DNA of 12,613 nt from Candidatus Nitrosopolaris rasttigaisensis (GTDB taxonomy: Archaea > Thermoproteota > Nitrososphaeria > Nitrososphaerales > Nitrososphaeraceae): the NCBI GenBank assembly GCA_933226995.1, contig CAKOFP010000089.1:1-12613 (forward strand), in the 5' to 3' direction. Shown piece by piece: positions 1-5,814 of the stretch; position 1 is the first letter of the stretch; each line of letters begins with the position of its first letter. The position numbers were made by a program, and so were the translations under genes. The notes below the pieces were generated by a model. It made no database searches. It saw only the letters and a program-made list of their open reading frames with translations, and was not told the origin of the DNA.

Positions 1-1
1 C

Positions 2-259
2 TGCACCGAGGGTATCATTACCGGAGACTATATCACACAAAGGATCAAAATAGATTATGGAGAGGCTACTATAATACCGCGTCGTGGTAAATTTAAAGAA
101 CCGCTAACATTAGAATTGCAAAGTTTTCTCGACGTTGTCGCCGGAAAAATCAAAGAACCTGTAGTAACTCCTGAAGACGCAAGGAATGTTACTAAGGTAG
201 CAGAAGCAGCACTTTTGTCGAGCAATACCGGCTCGCCTATCTATATGGATCTGAAATAG
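2..259 (+). CDS. Gfo/Idh/MocA-family sugar oxidoreductase, C-terminal part (gene starts before the window)
   Basis: The frame is open from the first bases and ends at TAG 257-259, giving the last 85 residues of a larger protein. The tail contains EPLTLELQSFLDVVAGK, a PVVTPEDARNVTKVAEAAL stretch and a final SNTGSPIYMDLK. This helix pattern is typical of the C-terminal domain of Gfo/Idh/MocA NAD(P)-dependent oxidoreductases. The NAD-binding Rossmann domain must lie upstream and cannot be checked. Family knowledge: members close to WbpB oxidise UDP-N-acetylglucuronic acid at C3 on the way to a 2,3-diamino uronic acid. The WbpD-like acetyltransferase two genes downstream favours that role, but substrate assignment is inference. 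Its stop is 2 bases before the next ATG, so the genes are almost certainly cotranscribed. Confidence 0.78.
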   Translation, partial: CTEGIITGDYITQRIKIDYGEATIIPRRGKFKEPLTLELQSFLDVVAGKIKEPVVTPEDARNVTKVAEAALLSSNTGSPIYMDLK

Positions 260-261
260 AA

Positions 262-552
262 ATGAGAAAAGCCATGCTCGATATCTTGGCGTGTCCTATC
301 GACAAGCATTATCCGTTGGAATTATTTGAGTTAAATACCCGGCTCGAAGAAGGTTCGGGTAATGACACGGCCATAATTGAGGGTATTTTATTTTGCGGCA
401 AATGTCTTCGTTTCTATCCTATTGTGGACGAAATCCCAGTAATGTTGCCTGACGAATTGCGCGAAAGGCAATCGGAAATCGATTTTTTAGAGAAGTGGAG
501 AAACAAGATCCCTGACAAAGTTATAAAGTCCGGCAATCCTTGGCATCTGTAG
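262..552 (+). CDS. Trm112-like zinc-binding protein
   Basis: A 96-residue protein, the usual size for archaeal and bacterial Trm112/YcaR-type proteins. Residues 1-15 (MLDILACPIDKHYPL) and 42-63 (ILFCGKC, then FYPIVDEIPVMLPDE) carry the family signature. Three cysteines are visible (C11, C45, C48); the second Cys of the first pair is replaced in CPIDK, so zinc binding may be incomplete or use another ligand. Trm112 is known as a small activating partner that stabilises several SAM-dependent methyltransferases acting on tRNA, rRNA and release factor; in archaea it binds many methyltransferases. The ATG lies 2 bases after the preceding stop and 12 bases precede the next gene, so it sits inside a sugar-biosynthesis operon. 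No methyltransferase is visible nearby. The family call is firm; the partner is unknown. Confidence 0.85.
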   Translation: MRKAMLDILACPIDKHYPLELFELNTRLEEGSGNDTAIIEGILFCGKCLRFYPIVDEIPVMLPDELRERQSEIDFLEKWRNKIPDKVIKSGNPWHL

Positions 553-564
553 AGGCATTCTTGA

Positions 565-1068
565 ATGAGCCAAAATAATTCCACGTCAACAATAACGAAT
601 TACATCTCTAAATCTGCAAAAATTGGCCAGAACGTCAAGATCTGGCATTTTGCATATGTAGGGGACGATACTGAAATAGGAGACAACGTGATGATCGGTT
701 CGCTATCACATGTTGACTATAAAGTAAAAATAGGTGAAAATACTCGAATTGAAGGATCTGTCTATATTCCGCCTCTAACAACAATCGGCAAGAATGTCTT
801 CATCGGACCTGGGGCAACTTTCACAAACGATCCTTATCCTATGAGTCCTAAAATGAGCGGGGTCATAGTCGAAGAAGGAGCAATCATAGGAAGCAGAGCA
901 GTTATAAGGCCTGGGGTAAAGGTGGGAGAAGGTAGCGTCGTAGCGATGGGGGCAGTGGTGACAAAAGATGTGCCACCAAGAATGGTTGTGATGGGGCACC
1001 CTGCAAGGGTGAAGTATTCCCGAGCAGAATACGACAAGAAAAAAGCCGAGTGGCTAGCATCGAGTTAA
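565..1068 (+). CDS. Hexapeptide-repeat (left-handed beta-helix) acyltransferase, WbpD-like UDP-amino-uronate N-acetyltransferase
   Basis: 167 residues, mostly hexapeptide repeats from about residue 12 to 135 (AKIGQNVKIW, TEIGDNVMIG, VKIGENTRIEG, TTIGKNVFIGPG, VKVGEGSVVAMG) that fold into a left-handed beta-helix trimer. The loop TFTNDPYP (about 85-92) and the end motif GHPARV (144-149) match the WbpD/WlbB group, which transfers acetyl from acetyl-CoA to the 3-amino group of UDP-2-acetamido-3-amino-2,3-dideoxyglucuronate. The partial Gfo/Idh/MocA gene two genes upstream fits WbpB, the preceding oxidation step. The aminotransferase (WbpE) is not in the window. ATG 565 is supported by GAGG at 552-555, nine bases upstream. 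The enzyme is cytosolic by lack of signal or membrane segments. Other hexapeptide sugar acetyltransferases remain possible. Confidence 0.85.
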   Translation: MSQNNSTSTITNYISKSAKIGQNVKIWHFAYVGDDTEIGDNVMIGSLSHVDYKVKIGENTRIEGSVYIPPLTTIGKNVFIGPGATFTNDPYPMSPKMSGVIVEEGAIIGSRAVIRPGVKVGEGSVVAMGAVVTKDVPPRMVVMGHPARVKYSRAEYDKKKAEWLASS

Positions 1069-1122
1069 ACATTTCTCGTCATAATCAAGTTCCTTAGTTT
1101 CTAAACCAGGACGATTTAATAT

Positions 1123-2289
1123 CTAACCTATGGTTTCACAAATAGGATTTGCCTTCATCATAATAAAATCTGGATTCTGTTTATTCTTTGTCATAATTCT
1201 AGCGAAATCTAATTTAGAGCACGCTACCACAATCCTTGTCTTTTCGGTTGGATATAGATCGAATACCGACCACGGCTGGCGTTCCACATCTCCTATGTAA
1301 TCCTTCAGTTTAGATTCAAGAGACGATAAAAGTTCAATCTTATCTCCACGCATCTCATAGGGATCTAGCGTCCACGCGATAGCTACTTTGGTCCTGCTAG
1401 CCTTTAGATCCCGTTTCTTCAACAAATCTCGGATCTCGTCTATTAAATGCTTAATGTAACCTTCAGTCCCCTTTATGCTCCCATTAACCAGATACATCAA
1501 GGGTCCTGCTCCTCCAAGTGAGGAGCCGATGGCCCGCAGATCATAAAGGCCGTTGGCAATATCGTCTATGTAGAGGTCGCTGAACGCTCGAATTATCGGC
1601 TCGCTCTTGATATTGGTATCTTTGACGTTTTTGCAGATCTCTAATACGCTTGCCATTTGTGCATAATGCCCCAAGATGCGTATTGAATGCATAAATTCCG
1701 CGGAAATAATATCGATGTAATTTAACCGACCCTTAATGTCTGGGTCGTATAACATCTTGGAAATTTCAGCATCTTGCTTGGAGTTCAAAGACCCAACAAT
1801 GATTTCAGGAGATGAAATGAGCTCTTGGCTGATTGGCATGTAATAATAGAAAATATCTTTTCCCACACTCATTCCAGTAATATGTTCAATCAAGGCCATG
1901 TTTTCGTTATTCCCTCCGATTCCTGTAGGTAGAGTGTAAATCACAGAGGTGCCCTTTCTGATTGCCTTGGTCGCGTCTCTGAATTTAGATGTGACATCAC
2001 TTTTCACTTCTTGTCCCACTTTTCGAATCTTTGGTGCAAAAAAAATGTAGGATGCCTCACTGACTGCGACGTCCACGGGCTCAAGTGCGAGCAGAGGTTC
2101 GTCTTCTATAAGCGAGCTTACATCCGGGTAGGTTCTGGCTATATCAGGCTTTAACGAAATAGCCATTCGGGCTGCCTCATCTATCAATGAAACCTTGAAA
2201 CCTTTAACGGCTATTGAAGAGGCAATGCGGTATCCTTCTGTGCTTAGTCCATAAACGGCTGTCGTTATTTGTGATGTGTTCCCAGTCAC
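1123..2289 (-). CDS. UDP-glucose/GDP-mannose dehydrogenase-fold protein lacking catalytic residues (probable pseudoenzyme)
   Basis: From GTG 2289 the protein has 388 residues with the three-part layout of nucleotide-sugar dehydrogenases: a Rossmann domain (about 9-150; AVYGLSTEGYRIASSIAVKG), a central helical domain (about 190-285) and a C-terminal UDP-binding domain (about 300-388; KVAIAWTLDPYEMRGD). Key positions are changed. The GxGxxG loop reads GLSTEG. The AExxKxxxN helix reads AEFMHSIRI, so Lys and Asn are lost. The GGHCIPVDPYYL region with the catalytic Cys reads GGAGPLMYLV. Normal 6-dehydrogenation of a UDP-sugar is therefore unlikely; a binding or regulatory role is possible. The frame extends upstream to ATG 2406, but those 39 extra residues match nothing in the family, and a box A at 2311-2321 would place transcription at about 2290, giving a leaderless GTG mRNA. 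It diverges from the DUF354 gene. Confidence 0.75.
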   Translation of the reverse strand: MTGNTSQITTAVYGLSTEGYRIASSIAVKGFKVSLIDEAARMAISLKPDIARTYPDVSSLIEDEPLLALEPVDVAVSEASYIFFAPKIRKVGQEVKSDVTSKFRDATKAIRKGTSVIYTLPTGIGGNNENMALIEHITGMSVGKDIFYYYMPISQELISSPEIIVGSLNSKQDAEISKMLYDPDIKGRLNYIDIISAEFMHSIRILGHYAQMASVLEICKNVKDTNIKSEPIIRAFSDLYIDDIANGLYDLRAIGSSLGGAGPLMYLVNGSIKGTEGYIKHLIDEIRDLLKKRDLKASRTKVAIAWTLDPYEMRGDKIELLSSLESKLKDYIGDVERQPWSVFDLYPTEKTRIVVACSKLDFARIMTKNKQNPDFIMMKANPICETIG

Positions 2290-2310
2290 TTCGTTGCAAA
2301 ACCCTCCGTT

Positions 2311-2321
2311 GATATTATAAA
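2311..2321 (-). promoter_or_regulatory. Box A (TATA-like) for the dehydrogenase-fold gene
   Basis: On the minus strand this reads TTTATAATATC, a good archaeal box A, centred 26-28 bases before GTG 2289. That spacing predicts a transcript starting at or next to the GTG. It also means that the longer start at ATG 2406 would not be included in this mRNA. Predicted from spacing and sequence only. Confidence 0.5.
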
Positions 2322-2405
2322 TGGAATTTTTTCTCTCTCCAGAGCTATCTAAAGGGCGGTTAAAGAAAAGTTTTTTCCATCCCATCCCACTAAGTCTTGT
2401 TATCA

Positions 2406-3503
2406 TTGAGAATTTGGTTCGACATTTTGACGCCCAAGCAAGTGATGTTTTTTGGTCCCGCAGTAGCTTTGCTTCGTAAATCCGATCACGAATTACTCTG
2501 TACGTCCAGACATTATAGAGAGGCCGTACAACTAGCCAACGTCAAAAACCTCAAACTCAAAATTGTTGGCAGACATGGCGGCGCAGCAAGATACCAAAAG
2601 CTGCGAGAAAGTGCATCTAGGATTTTTGAACTCGCCGGTTTGATAAATAAATTTGAACCTGATTTCGCGATCACATTCTCATCTCCTGAAGCATCACGCG
2701 TGGCCTATGGACTTGGAATTAGACATATTGGATTTAACGATTCTCCACATGCAGAAGCGGTCTCGAAGCTCACTATCCCACTCACCGATCATCTTTTCAG
2801 TCCATGGGTAATCCCCATTTCTGCGTGGCTTCCGTTCGGTATTTCAAAGACAAAGATAACACAGTACAGAGCTCTGGATCCTGTTGCATGGCTCAAGCGG
2901 GATCCGTCGCCATCGTCAACTGCACCTCCTGCAAGCTTACGAGAATTGAACCTTGACCCCCGGAAAAAAATTGTTTTGATTAGGCTAGAAGAAACAAAAG
3001 CGTCATACATTGCAGACAAGATGTTGGAAGACCGCATTTCTATGGTGGATGCCGTAGTAAATAACTTACATAATTCAATTAATATCGTTATTCTATGTAG
3101 ATATGAAGAACAAATACGTCAGTTAATGGAGAGGTATGAAGCAAGGGCCTTCATACTTAGAAACGTTGTTGACGGAATTCCTCTGATAGCTTCATCAGAC
3201 GTATTCATAGGGGCAGGAGGAACAATGACTTCCGAGGCCTCCCTTCTTGGAACGCCTACTATTTCCATCTCGCCAATTCGATTTTATGTAGAGAAATATC
3301 TCGTGTCCTCAGGGCTAGTGAAGAGGGCATCAAATTCGATCGAACTAGTAAGATTGACTAACTGGATGCTAAAGGATAGGAATTATAAGAAAAAACAGAG
3401 AAGACTGGCGGCATGCATTTTCGATAAAATGGAAGATCCAATAGACAAAATGCTCTCGTATCTGAATATAAGCACGCAACATTCTAAAGATGGTAATATA
3501 TAG
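2406..3503 (+). CDS. DUF354 family protein, GT-B-like fold
   Basis: About 365 residues, the usual length for DUF354. The start MRIWFDILTPKQVMFF is the normal family N-terminus, so TTG 2406 is preferred over TTG 2397, which only adds three residues. The N-terminal half (about 1-160) resembles the acceptor domain of GT-B proteins. The C-terminal half contains KKIVLIRLEE (about 185-195) and DVFIGAGGTMTSEASLLGTP (about 270-290), like the nucleotide-sugar-binding loop of MurG and UDP-GlcNAc 2-epimerase. Family knowledge: DUF354 is widespread in archaea, often in glycan loci, with no established reaction. Context (sugar operon, head-to-head degenerate dehydrogenase) supports a role in cell-surface glycan synthesis, by inference. 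No clear box A or Shine-Dalgarno was seen. Its stop overlaps the tRNA-Gln box A. Confidence 0.82.
   Translation: MRIWFDILTPKQVMFFGPAVALLRKSDHELLCTSRHYREAVQLANVKNLKLKIVGRHGGAARYQKLRESASRIFELAGLINKFEPDFAITFSSPEASRVAYGLGIRHIGFNDSPHAEAVSKLTIPLTDHLFSPWVIPISAWLPFGISKTKITQYRALDPVAWLKRDPSPSSTAPPASLRELNLDPRKKIVLIRLEETKASYIADKMLEDRISMVDAVVNNLHNSINIVILCRYEEQIRQLMERYEARAFILRNVVDGIPLIASSDVFIGAGGTMTSEASLLGTPTISISPIRFYVEKYLVSSGLVKRASNSIELVRLTNWMLKDRNYKKKQRRLAACIFDKMEDPIDKMLSYLNISTQHSKDGNI
3494..3502 (+). promoter_or_regulatory. Box A for tRNA-Gln, overlapping the DUF354 stop codon
   Basis: TAATATATA lies 23-25 bases before the first base of the mature tRNA, the right distance for an archaeal TATA box. Transcription would begin at or very near the mature 5' end, leaving little or no leader for RNase P. 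The element shares bases with the last codons and the TAG of the upstream gene. Confidence 0.5.
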
Positions 3504-3520
3504 GGAAAAATACGCCCGGA

Positions 3521-3614
3521 AGCCCGGTAGAGGACTGGCAGTTCTGCCGAATGTAGTGGCCAAGCATAGAGGCCTTTGGAGCCTTTGACCCCAGTTCGAA
3601 TCTGGGCCGGGCTA
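3521..3614 (+). tRNA. tRNA-Gln (anticodon TTG) with a D-arm intron
   Basis: The acceptor AGCCCGG (3521-3527) pairs fully with CCGGGCT (3607-3613), followed by discriminator A 3614; CCA is not encoded. The T-arm is CCCAG-TTCGAAT-CTGGG. The anticodon stem GAGGC/GCCTT encloses the loop CTTTGGA, giving anticodon TTG, which reads glutamine CAA codons. Between G10 (3530) and the rest of the D-arm (TGTAGTGGCCAAGCAT) lie 21 extra bases. Removing them restores T8-A9-G10-T11-G12-T13-A14 and a four-pair D-stem (GTGT/GCAT with two G-U pairs) with a nine-base loop holding GG. Without the removal no D-arm forms. In archaea this tRNA is normally first charged with Glu and then amidated by GatDE. The gene is immediately downstream of the DUF354 gene on the same strand. 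Confidence 0.9.
3531..3551 (+). other. 21-nt noncanonical tRNA intron in the D-arm of tRNA-Gln
   Basis: A bulge-helix-bulge can be drawn. Exon bases CGGT (3525-3528) pair with GCCG (3546-3549) as a four-pair central helix ending in one G-U. The three-base bulges are AGA (3529-3531) and AAT (3550-3552). The inner helix is GGAC (3532-3535) with GTTC (3541-3544), closing a TGGCA loop. Cutting after the second base of each bulge releases exactly 3531-3551 and leaves a normal D-arm. The outer helix is not obvious, so this is a relaxed form of the motif. A one-base shift (intron 3530-3550, A at position 10) is also compatible with pairing. Expected processing: splicing endonuclease, then RtcB ligation aided by archease. 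Confidence 0.8.
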
Positions 3615-3628
3615 TTCTTGTGTATAAC

Positions 3629-3635
3629 TTTTTTT
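3629..3635 (+). terminator. Oligo-T terminator after tRNA-Gln
   Basis: Seven consecutive T bases begin 15 bases after the tRNA end. Archaeal RNA polymerase terminates at such tracts without needing a hairpin. The rest of the gap to argH (3636-3798) shows no convincing gene. Confidence 0.55.
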
Positions 3636-3798
3636 GATAACTTCAAAGAAGCCACGCAGTTATGGCGACCGAATTGATGATCCATCCCCTGAAAATCATT
3701 TCTACCTGTCAGAAAAGGCATCACTATGGAAATATCCAGCGGACAACTCTGCAGTTGCTACCATCCTGCCGTGATGCTCCAAAAATCTAATAATATCT

Positions 3799-5280
3799 TC
3801 AGGCCTTTTTTGAACAATTATTCACCATTCTCGTGAGATTTTTGAGTGCTTCGTCCACAAGTCTCTTGCGTTTTGCAATTCGATTCGAATAGGCCGACAA
3901 TCTTCTTCTCGAAAGCTTTACCATATCCTGCCTTTGCATTGGATTTGGAGAACCTAAAGATTGTCGCGAACTGATTGATTTTTGTGGAGTGGTTTCTTTT
4001 ATGTCCTTCAGCACTTCTTCTGCCGATAAATCAGATCCCAAGCTTTCAAGCACTTCCCTGATGTCTTCCTCTCGAAGCATTCGGAGGGGTTGTCTATTAT
4101 TGCTTATCGCTTTTTGCACCAGTGCCCCCATCACTTTATGAGCGGTTCGGAAAGATATCCCATTTTTGATAGTCAATAGTTCTGCGATATCGAATGAGAT
4201 AGCATAGCTGTTACTGGATGCACGCTGCATCATTTCCTTGTTTATGACCAGCGATCTCACAACATAATTCATGATTTTCAGTGCCTGAGTCGTCGTAGTA
4301 GAGGCTTGCCATAATGATGTTTTTATCTCCTGCAAATCCCTGCTATATCCCGATGGAATAGCCTTGATTATGGTGATCATTGCAAGCAAATTACCGGACA
4401 CTGTTCCTGCCTTTGCTCTTAGTAGTTCGAGAGGATCAGGATTTTTTTTGTGAGGCATTGCACTGGATGATGAGCTATGTTCATCTAAAATATCCAGATA
4501 ACCGAACTCATCGGTCGACCATATTATAAAATCTTCTGTCATTCTGCTTAATGTTAGCATTATAATGGTGAGCTCCATTGTATATTCGATAATTGTATCA
4601 CGCGAACTAGTAGCGTCGATGGAATTTCTTACGATCCCCTTAAATCCAAGCAATCTGGCAGTCTGATGCCTGTCAAGTTTTAACCTAGACCCTCCTATAG
4701 CACCGGCACCGAGCGGAGATTGATTAACCCGTACGTAGGTAATGTAGAGCCTGTCCATATCCCTAAAGAGAGAATCTGCATATGATAATGCGAAGTGCGA
4801 AAAGGTACCTATTTGTGCCTGTCGTAGATGGGTATACATCGGCATAATAGTGTCAATATTTTCCTCTGCTTTTTTAAGGAGTGAAGTAATTAGAGTAATT
4901 ATCTTCACGCATATTTCATTTATGTCATCTCTGACCTTCATACGAATATCTAATATAACCTGATCATTCCTTGAGCGACCAATCTGTATTTTCCCTCCAA
5001 TGTCGACGCCGGTTTGTTGTATGATACGAGTTTCGATAGACTCGTGGATATCTTCGACATCTCCAGTAGTTAGCAGCGCCGGTTTGTGCCTGATTTGTTC
5101 CAATGCCACCAAAATTTTTTGTGTTTCATCCAAAGTCAAAATTCCGATATCATGTAGCATTATGACATGCGCTTCACTTCCCAGTATGTCATAATACAAT
5201 ATTTGCTGATCGTCATTCATGGAAGACAGAAAATTTAACATATCTTTGTCAAGATTGCCCTTCGGCCTTGAACGATACAC
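3799..5280 (-). CDS. argH: Argininosuccinate lyase
   Basis: Catalyses the last step of arginine synthesis, argininosuccinate to arginine plus fumarate, in the cytosol. The 493-residue length is near the top of the normal range. Landmarks of the fumarase/aspartase superfamily are present: DIHESIE (77-83), GRSRNDQV (101-108), the catalytic-histidine segment YTHLRQAQ (149-156), GAGAIGGSRL (191-200) and the signature loop SSSAMPHKKN (271-280) with the catalytic serine. The last 60 residues are strongly basic and more variable. The start is GTG 5280. A box A at 5301-5310 (minus strand) is centred about 25 bases upstream, predicting a leaderless mRNA, and the N-terminus YRSRPKGNLDKDML fits the family. 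No other arginine gene is adjacent. The fumarate it releases could feed the TCA pathway, which involves the nearby sdh operon, but no direct coupling is shown. Confidence 0.95.
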   Translation of the reverse strand: MYRSRPKGNLDKDMLNFLSSMNDDQQILYYDILGSEAHVIMLHDIGILTLDETQKILVALEQIRHKPALLTTGDVEDIHESIETRIIQQTGVDIGGKIQIGRSRNDQVILDIRMKVRDDINEICVKIITLITSLLKKAEENIDTIMPMYTHLRQAQIGTFSHFALSYADSLFRDMDRLYITYVRVNQSPLGAGAIGGSRLKLDRHQTARLLGFKGIVRNSIDATSSRDTIIEYTMELTIIMLTLSRMTEDFIIWSTDEFGYLDILDEHSSSSSAMPHKKNPDPLELLRAKAGTVSGNLLAMITIIKAIPSGYSRDLQEIKTSLWQASTTTTQALKIMNYVVRSLVINKEMMQRASSNSYAISFDIAELLTIKNGISFRTAHKVMGALVQKAISNNRQPLRMLREEDIREVLESLGSDLSAEEVLKDIKETTPQKSISSRQSLGSPNPMQRQDMVKLSRRRLSAYSNRIAKRKRLVDEALKNLTRMVNNCSKKA

Positions 5281-5300
5281 ACATTGTCAACATCGACGGT

Positions 5301-5310
5301 TTATTTTAAT
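5301..5310 (-). promoter_or_regulatory. Box A for argH
   Basis: On the minus strand this reads ATTAAAATAA, centred about 25 bases before GTG 5280, so the transcript should start at the initiation codon. A second AT-rich element (TATTATAATAT, 5309-5319) overlaps it and would give a start about 8 bases earlier. Confidence 0.5.
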
Positions 5311-5335
5311 ATTATAATAGTTAAAGCAGAATTAT

Positions 5336-5354
5336 GTTACTGGTTATTGGTAAC
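5336..5354. repeat. Inverted repeat GTTAC-N9-GTAAC between argH and the MIP18 gene
   Basis: Two perfect five-base arms, 5336-5340 and 5350-5354, are separated by nine bases, one helical turn apart centre to centre. The position, about 30 bases upstream of the argH box A and 85 bases upstream of the divergent box A, fits a regulator binding site. The arms are short, so chance occurrence is quite possible. Confidence 0.25.
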
Positions 5355-5419
5355 GCGCAATAGGTAGTAGACAACGTCGAGAAGTTTGAAATACAAAATA
5401 GGCAGTTCGTACGGGTCGA

Positions 5420-5438
5420 CTATTTTGCTATGCAATAG
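5420..5438 (+). promoter_or_regulatory. Imperfect inverted repeat abutting the MIP18-gene box A
   Basis: CTATTTTGC (5420-5428) and GCAATAG (5432-5438) form an imperfect palindrome with a three-base spacer and a two-base bulge. It lies directly upstream of the TATA-like element, where archaeal regulators and the TFB-recognition element occur. No regulator can be named. Confidence 0.22.
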
Positions 5439-5446
5439 TTATATAT
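5439..5446 (+). promoter_or_regulatory. Box A for the MIP18/DUF59 gene
   Basis: TTATATAT is centred about 26 bases before ATG 5469 and 20 before ATG 5463. It overlaps the more distal ATG at 5445, so a transcript from this promoter cannot begin translation there. This decides the start of the downstream gene. Confidence 0.55.
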
Positions 5447-5468
5447 GGATCACGAGGAATTAATGGTA

Positions 5469-5789
5469 ATGAGCCAAGATATTCAGCTGACGCGTAGGCA
5501 AATATTCGATGAATTAACCAAGATAGTGGACCCTGAGATAGGCGTCTCTATTATGGAATTGGAGTTGGTCGACAAGGTTGATATCAATAAAGGCAACATA
5601 GATATAGATCTGCATTTGACAAGTCCTTTCTGTCCAGCCGTATTTGGTTTCAAGATAGCACAGGACGTCCGGGATAACGTGTACAGGTTGCCTGGTATTG
5701 AAGAGGTCAAAGTAAATGTCAGCAACCACTTTATGGCGGATGCAATAAACAAACAAGTAAATGAAAGTAAGCCTCCAGCAAAAGCCTAG
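5469..5789 (+). CDS. MIP18 family (DUF59) protein, probable iron-sulfur cluster assembly factor
   Basis: 106 residues from ATG 5469. The MIP18/DUF59 domain covers nearly the whole chain: ELTKIVDPEIGVSIMELELVDKV (about 12-34), DIDLHLTSPFCPAVFGF (about 43-59) with the conserved TxPxCP cysteine, then PGIEEVKVNV. The family includes SufT, PaaD and eukaryotic CIA2, which act in maturation of Fe-S proteins. Archaeal copies are often next to Mrp/ApbC-type carriers, but none is here. The neighbour on the right is the sdh operon with a three-cluster SdhB, convergent and separated by 18 bases, so a role in its maturation is a reasonable guess and no more. The frame opens earlier at ATG 5445, but that codon overlaps the TATA box. 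ATG 5463, preceded by CGAGGA at 5453-5458, is an alternative start. Confidence 0.88.
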   Translation: MSQDIQLTRRQIFDELTKIVDPEIGVSIMELELVDKVDINKGNIDIDLHLTSPFCPAVFGFKIAQDVRDNVYRLPGIEEVKVNVSNHFMADAINKQVNESKPPAKA

Positions 5790-5814
5790 AACCTACTGCA
5801 TTCTAAGTTAGGTT
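5790..5814. terminator. Small hairpin between convergent MIP18 gene and sdhB
   Basis: AACCTA (5790-5795) and TAGGTT (5809-5814) can form a six-pair stem with a 13-base loop, spanning the 18-base gap and the sdhB stop codon. As a palindrome it could act on both transcripts. There is no strong T-tract directly after either arm, so a terminator role is weakly supported. Confidence 0.25.

Noticed and set aside
775..1037. Two antisense frames inside the acetyltransferase gene
   Set aside because: They mirror the hexapeptide repeats of the plus-strand gene (His- and Pro-rich, repetitive) and have no start signals.
1069..1122. Terminator or small gene between the convergent acetyltransferase and dehydrogenase-fold genes
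   Set aside because: The 54 bases show no clear hairpin and no run of more than three T bases on either strand.
2789..3037. Antisense open frame within the DUF354 gene
   Set aside because: It overlaps a well-supported gene, has no domain or promoter, and reads as a shadow of the real coding frame.
3383..3724. A 113-residue minus-strand frame across the end of the DUF354 gene and the tRNA
   Set aside because: It runs through the tRNA-Gln gene on the opposite strand, and its sequence shows no recognisable family.
3640..3760. Possible C/D box small RNA, with GATGATCC and CTGA on the plus strand and GTGATGCC and CTGA on the minus strand
   Set aside because: The C-to-D' spacing is only about 6-8 bases on either strand, no convincing C' and final D boxes follow, and no terminal stem is seen.
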